Assembly: GCA_012513735.1 (NCBI GenBank)
Contig: JAAZBR010000210.1
Span: 1 to 10,466 of the forward strand
Direction of reading: 5' to 3'
Length of the DNA: 10,466 nucleotides
DNA from: Clostridiales bacterium
GTDB taxonomy: Bacteria; Bacillota; Clostridia; Christensenellales; Aristaeellaceae
Each line of letters begins with the position of its first letter. Position 1 is the first letter of the stretch. The translations under genes and the position numbers were made by a program. The notes beneath the pieces are model-generated. The model was not told the origin of the DNA, searched no databases, and worked only from the letters and a program-made list of their open reading frames with translations. Shown here piece by piece: positions 7,756 through 10,466 of the stretch.

Positions 7756-8940
7756 ATGCTGATACTTTCCTGCAACGTGGGCAGCACATCCTTTAAGTAC
7801 CGCCTCTATGACCTGTCCCGGGAGGAGCGTGAGCTGGCCCAGGGTCAGTTTGAGGGGGTGGCCCGGACCGAGGGCAACAGCCGCCATCAGGCGCCCGGGG
7901 GGTACCAGCAGGTCAGCGATGTGCCGGCCGACAGCTATGCCGCCGCCATTGATGAGTCCCTTGGCTTTTTGCGGCAGTCCGGTGCTTTGCCAGCGGGCAG
8001 CCTGCCCGACGCCGTGGCCTTCAAAACGGTAGCTGCCCTTGGGTATACCGGCGTACAGGCCCTGACCGAGGACGTGCTTGCGGCCATGGAGGGTTTAAAC
8101 ACCCTGCTGCCGGCACATAACCCGCCCTATGTGGCCGCCATCCGTCAGTTTGCCCGGATGATGCCCTCAGTTCCCCTGATTGGCAGCTTTGAGACAGGCT
8201 TTTTCAGCGATATGCAGCCCGCCGTCTACAGCTATCCACTGCCCGCGGAGCTTGCCGGCAAGGGCATTCGGCGAAATGGCGCCCACGGCGCCTCCCACGA
8301 ATATGTGGCGGGCTGGGTCGCGCAGCGGGAGGGCAGAGAAGACCTGCGCATCGTGTCCTGCCACCTGGGAGGCTCCTCCTCCATGGCGGCCATTGTGGGC
8401 GGCCGCGGGGTGGATACCACCATCGGCATGTCCATGCAGACGGGGCTGCCCCACAACAACCGCGCTGGGGACATCGACCCCTATCTGACCTTATATTTCA
8501 TGGAAACCTTGGGCTACAGCGCCGAGCGGGTGAAGCAGCTCTACACCAAAGAAAGCGGCCTGCTAGGGCTTTCAGGCGGCCTGTCCGCCGATCTGCGGCA
8601 GATCCAGCAGGCGGCGGATGCCGGCAACGTCCAGGCCCGCATTGCCATAGAGGCCTTCAGCTATCAGATCAGGAAGCAGATCGGCGCCTTTGCCGCCGCC
8701 ATGGGCGGGCTGGATGTGGTGGCCTTTACGGGTGGCATCGGTCAGCATAGCGTCAGCGTGCGCGCAGGGGCCCTTACGGGATTGGATTTTCTGGGCATCC
8801 TGCTGGACGCAGAGCGCAATGCCCAGCCCCCTGAGGATGGCCTGATCAGCACCCCCAAAAGCCCCGTGCGGGTGTACACATTGGCCACCAATGAGGAGAT
8901 CATCATCGCCCGCAAGGCGAAGGCATATCTGGAAGGTTAG
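7756..8940 (+). CDS. Divergent acetate/propionate kinase-family protein
   Basis: This 394-residue protein has the two-lobed ASKHA fold of acetate kinase, which makes ATP from an acyl phosphate and ADP. Conserved parts are the phosphate-1 loop NVGSTSFK (Asn7, Ser10, Ser12), HNPPY (His121), HGASH (His177, His181), RAGDIDPY (Arg236), SGLLGLSGG, TGGIG, and TNEE near the C-terminus. Several positions that are essential or conserved in Methanosarcina acetate kinase differ. The Arg91 region (usually GHRVVHGG) reads AFKTVAALG with Lys90. The Asp148 motif (usually FDTAFH) reads FETGFF with Glu146. The Asn211 motif (usually HLGNG) reads HLGGS with Gly206. The phosphotransfer fold is therefore kept while the acyl/phosphate pocket is altered, so a substrate other than acetate is likely (inference). 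It follows lplA by 90 bp with no convincing promoter between, so the two are probably co-transcribed. No phosphotransacylase gene is present in the window. Family assignment is firm; the substrate is unknown. Confidence 0.88.
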   Translation: MLILSCNVGSTSFKYRLYDLSREERELAQGQFEGVARTEGNSRHQAPGGYQQVSDVPADSYAAAIDESLGFLRQSGALPAGSLPDAVAFKTVAALGYTGVQALTEDVLAAMEGLNTLLPAHNPPYVAAIRQFARMMPSVPLIGSFETGFFSDMQPAVYSYPLPAELAGKGIRRNGAHGASHEYVAGWVAQREGREDLRIVSCHLGGSSSMAAIVGGRGVDTTIGMSMQTGLPHNNRAGDIDPYLTLYFMETLGYSAERVKQLYTKESGLLGLSGGLSADLRQIQQAADAGNVQARIAIEAFSYQIRKQIGAFAAAMGGLDVVAFTGGIGQHSVSVRAGALTGLDFLGILLDAERNAQPPEDGLISTPKSPVRVYTLATNEEIIIARKAKAYLEG

Positions 8941-8978
8941 GTCCCTAAGCTTTTGCTATATGGGTATGAGCGCATATT

Positions 8979-9013
8979 AAAAAGCACACAGCCTGGTTCG
9001 CTGTATGCTTTTT
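8979..9013. terminator. Bidirectional intrinsic terminator between convergent genes
   Basis: AAAAAGCACACAG (8979-8991) pairs with CTGTATGCTTTTT (9001-9013) with one mismatch, around a 9-base loop. The arms end in a T-run on either strand, so it can stop the kinase transcript from the left and the isomerase transcript from the right. It lies 38 bases after the kinase stop and 12 bases past the isomerase stop. Confidence 0.85.
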
Positions 9014-9025
9014 CGGTGTTCGCAA

Positions 9026-9826
9026 TTACAGGTACCCTCGCTCCTTCAGCCAGTCCACCGATTGCTCCAGCGCCTCCACGGTTTTGATTTCCACTACCAC
9101 CGTGCAGTTCTGTTGGGTGGCCCCTGCCAGCCGATCCGCAATATCCACCTGACCAGTGCCCAGAGGCTGATGATCGATTCCGTTTTTCACATCGTGCAGG
9201 TGCATATGCCGCAGTTTGTGGACGTGGGCGCGCTGAAAGCCTTCATCGTCCTCTTTGGCCAGGGTGGAATGGCCCACATCCCAGGTCAGGCAGAAGGCGG
9301 GGCTTTCAAGCAGCAGGTCAATGGCCTCCCGTTGAAAGGGCAGCCACCCGCCCGTGTTTTCTATGCTGATCAGAGGACCGTCATCCCCCGCCATTTGCTC
9401 TGCTCTGGTACGCAGGTCCAGCACCCGCTGGTGAAAGGCCTGGCGGTAGCTGTCAAAGAGGTAGATCTTCTTCTCCGGCAGCGTCACCCACACCCCGCGC
9501 TCGAAATGGATGTTGATCAGCCGCACGCCCAGCGCGGGGGACAGGGCCATGGCGTCCTTCAGCAACTGCCAGTAGGCATCGGCGATCTGCCTGTCAAAGT
9601 CGAACAGGGCGGCGTTTTCATCGAAATGCAGCGTCAGAAACAGCCCGCTGTCGGTTGCCTCCCGCATCAGGCGGCGCATGTTCCCAAGCGCCTGCCGCCC
9701 ATAGAGGGGAAAACTCATGTTGAACTCAACGAAATGAAGACCCAGCCTGCGGCAGAGGTCCACTGTCTGACGGGGGCCTTCCAGCTCCACCAGGCTGGGC
9801 ATGCCGAAACGCAAGGCGTGTTTCAT
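9026..9826 (-). CDS. Sugar phosphate isomerase/epimerase-type TIM barrel protein
   Basis: This 266-residue protein resembles the AP-endonuclease-2/xylose-isomerase-like TIM barrel family, which includes sugar and sugar-acid epimerases and isomerases as well as endonuclease IV. The expected divalent-metal ligands stand at strand ends: Glu156 in ISIENTGG, Asp183 and His186 in TWDVGHS, His209 and His211-Asp212 in HMHLHD, and Glu246 in VVVEIK. The early strands read FVEFNMSFPL and TLHFDENA. It lacks any signal peptide. Its ATG overlaps the stop codon of the upstream glycosidase gene in an ATGA, with only a weak ribosome site (AAGG), so translation is probably coupled. Pairing with a phosphodiester glycosidase suggests that it acts on the released sugar or a related metabolite (inference). 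A DNA-repair role is less likely because the region after HLHD (VKNGIDHQPLGTGQVD) matches the substrate loop typical of the epimerase branch. The specific substrate is not recognisable. Confidence 0.82.
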   Translation of the reverse strand: MKHALRFGMPSLVELEGPRQTVDLCRRLGLHFVEFNMSFPLYGRQALGNMRRLMREATDSGLFLTLHFDENAALFDFDRQIADAYWQLLKDAMALSPALGVRLINIHFERGVWVTLPEKKIYLFDSYRQAFHQRVLDLRTRAEQMAGDDGPLISIENTGGWLPFQREAIDLLLESPAFCLTWDVGHSTLAKEDDEGFQRAHVHKLRHMHLHDVKNGIDHQPLGTGQVDIADRLAGATQQNCTVVVEIKTVEALEQSVDWLKERGYL

Positions 9827-10466
9827 TTTGATTTCTTTGGTACCTTCTGCGTGCTTACCCCAATGCCGATCACATCGGGCTGGGCGCGCGTTTTGGTGTA
9901 GCCGTTGTAGGTGCCAGGATCCATGACCGTCTTTCCCATGAACACCATGGCGGCCGTCTGTCCGCCATCCAGCGTGAAGGCATCGGTGCAGCCCTCCTCC
10001 AGCAGGCGGTCGGCCACAAAGCTCAATCCGGCGCCCACGCTGCGCTTGTTGCGTCCCTCCACCATGATACCCTTGAAATGGCCGGGGCCCACCACGCCAA
10101 TGGCGCTGCGGGGCTCAAAGGACTTGTAGTAACCGCCCTCCAGGCGATCATCCTTTACGCCGTCCCTGATCAGAATGGGGCCGAAGCTGAACACATCCAG
10201 GGCGCCCTTCTTCAGGTACTGGGCCCCTGTCAGCTCGCCCGGGTTGTGGATTTCCACATGCCCGTCGGCATACAGGCTCAGCTCATCCAGGGGGGTGGTA
10301 TTGGTGTTGCGGCTGCGATAGGTTTGTTCGCGGACGATCTTGCCGTTGCGGATGATAATGCCCGGGTACTTCTTCTTGCTGACCCGCCAGGTGAACAGGT
10401 CGCCATTCTGGGCGTACACCAGGTTGTGCTGCTTGGCGATGTTCTCCGGCTTGTCGGTGCCCCGCT
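9823..10466 (-). CDS. Phosphodiester glycosidase (NAGPA-like) family protein, N-terminus outside the window
   Basis: The frame is open to the window edge, so about 214 C-terminal codons are visible; the GTG at 10419 is internal, because the residues before it (DKPENIAKQHNLVYAQNGD) continue the family pattern. The family is named after the mammalian uncovering enzyme, which removes GlcNAc from a sugar-1-phosphodiester; bacterial members act on phosphodiester-linked sugars, mostly of unknown identity. Visible family marks are NGDLFTWR, PGIIIRNGKIV, FGPILIRDG, PRSAIGVVG, and the core TLDGGQTAAMVFMGK (DGG encoded at 9961-9969), where most members have DGGGSS. The C-terminus is a short basic tail (KVPKKSK). 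Members are usually exported or membrane-anchored; whether this one has a signal peptide cannot be seen. It overlaps the TIM-barrel gene by 4 bases as the first gene of that pair within the window. Confidence 0.87.
   Translation of the reverse strand, partial: RGTDKPENIAKQHNLVYAQNGDLFTWRVSKKKYPGIIIRNGKIVREQTYRSRNTNTTPLDELSLYADGHVEIHNPGELTGAQYLKKGALDVFSFGPILIRDGVKDDRLEGGYYKSFEPRSAIGVVGPGHFKGIMVEGRNKRSVGAGLSFVADRLLEEGCTDAFTLDGGQTAAMVFMGKTVMDPGTYNGYTKTRAQPDVIGIGVSTQKVPKKSK

Noticed and set aside
9005..9901. 298-codon + strand open frame
   Set aside because: It is the antisense shadow of the TIM-barrel gene, whose - strand product has ordered metal-ligand motifs; the + frame also runs through the arm of the terminator hairpin.

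Overview
The window is about 60% GC and densely coded, with strong Shine-Dalgarno sequences (AAGGAGGA, AAAGGAG) and short gaps between genes. Gene content and style fit a high-GC member of the Clostridia (gut-type Oscillospirales/Christensenellales-like Firmicutes). This is inference: there is no rRNA or other marker gene here. I see no mobile element, CRISPR array, tRNA or rRNA.

Left to centre, + strand (1-6466): the 3' part of a SorE-like zinc-dependent medium-chain dehydrogenase, then a perfect 16-bp inverted repeat. After it come three tightly spaced genes for a complete 2-oxoacid dehydrogenase complex, in the unusual order E2 (lipoyl acyltransferase), E3 (dihydrolipoamide dehydrogenase), E1. 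E1 is a single 821-residue alpha-beta fusion with extra segments in its alpha half.

Centre to right, + strand (6467-8940): a 221-bp spacer with a terminator-like hairpin, a second imperfect hairpin and a good extended -10 promoter. Next is a lipoate-protein ligase (LplA), which would lipoylate the E2, and then a divergent acetate-kinase-family protein. Several acetate-kinase active-site positions are changed in this kinase. A bidirectional terminator follows.

Right end, - strand (9026-10466): two translationally coupled genes converge on that terminator. They encode a phosphodiester glycosidase (NAGPA-like, start outside the window) and a sugar-phosphate isomerase/epimerase-type TIM barrel protein.

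Working model (inference): the + strand genes form a module that oxidises a substrate with the SorE-like enzyme, converts a 2-oxoacid to acyl-CoA with a self-contained complex lipoylated by its own ligase, and may couple an acyl phosphate to ATP through the divergent kinase. No phosphotransacylase is visible, and the 2-oxoacid cannot be named from sequence alone. The convergent pair looks like a separate glycan- or glycolipid-related unit.
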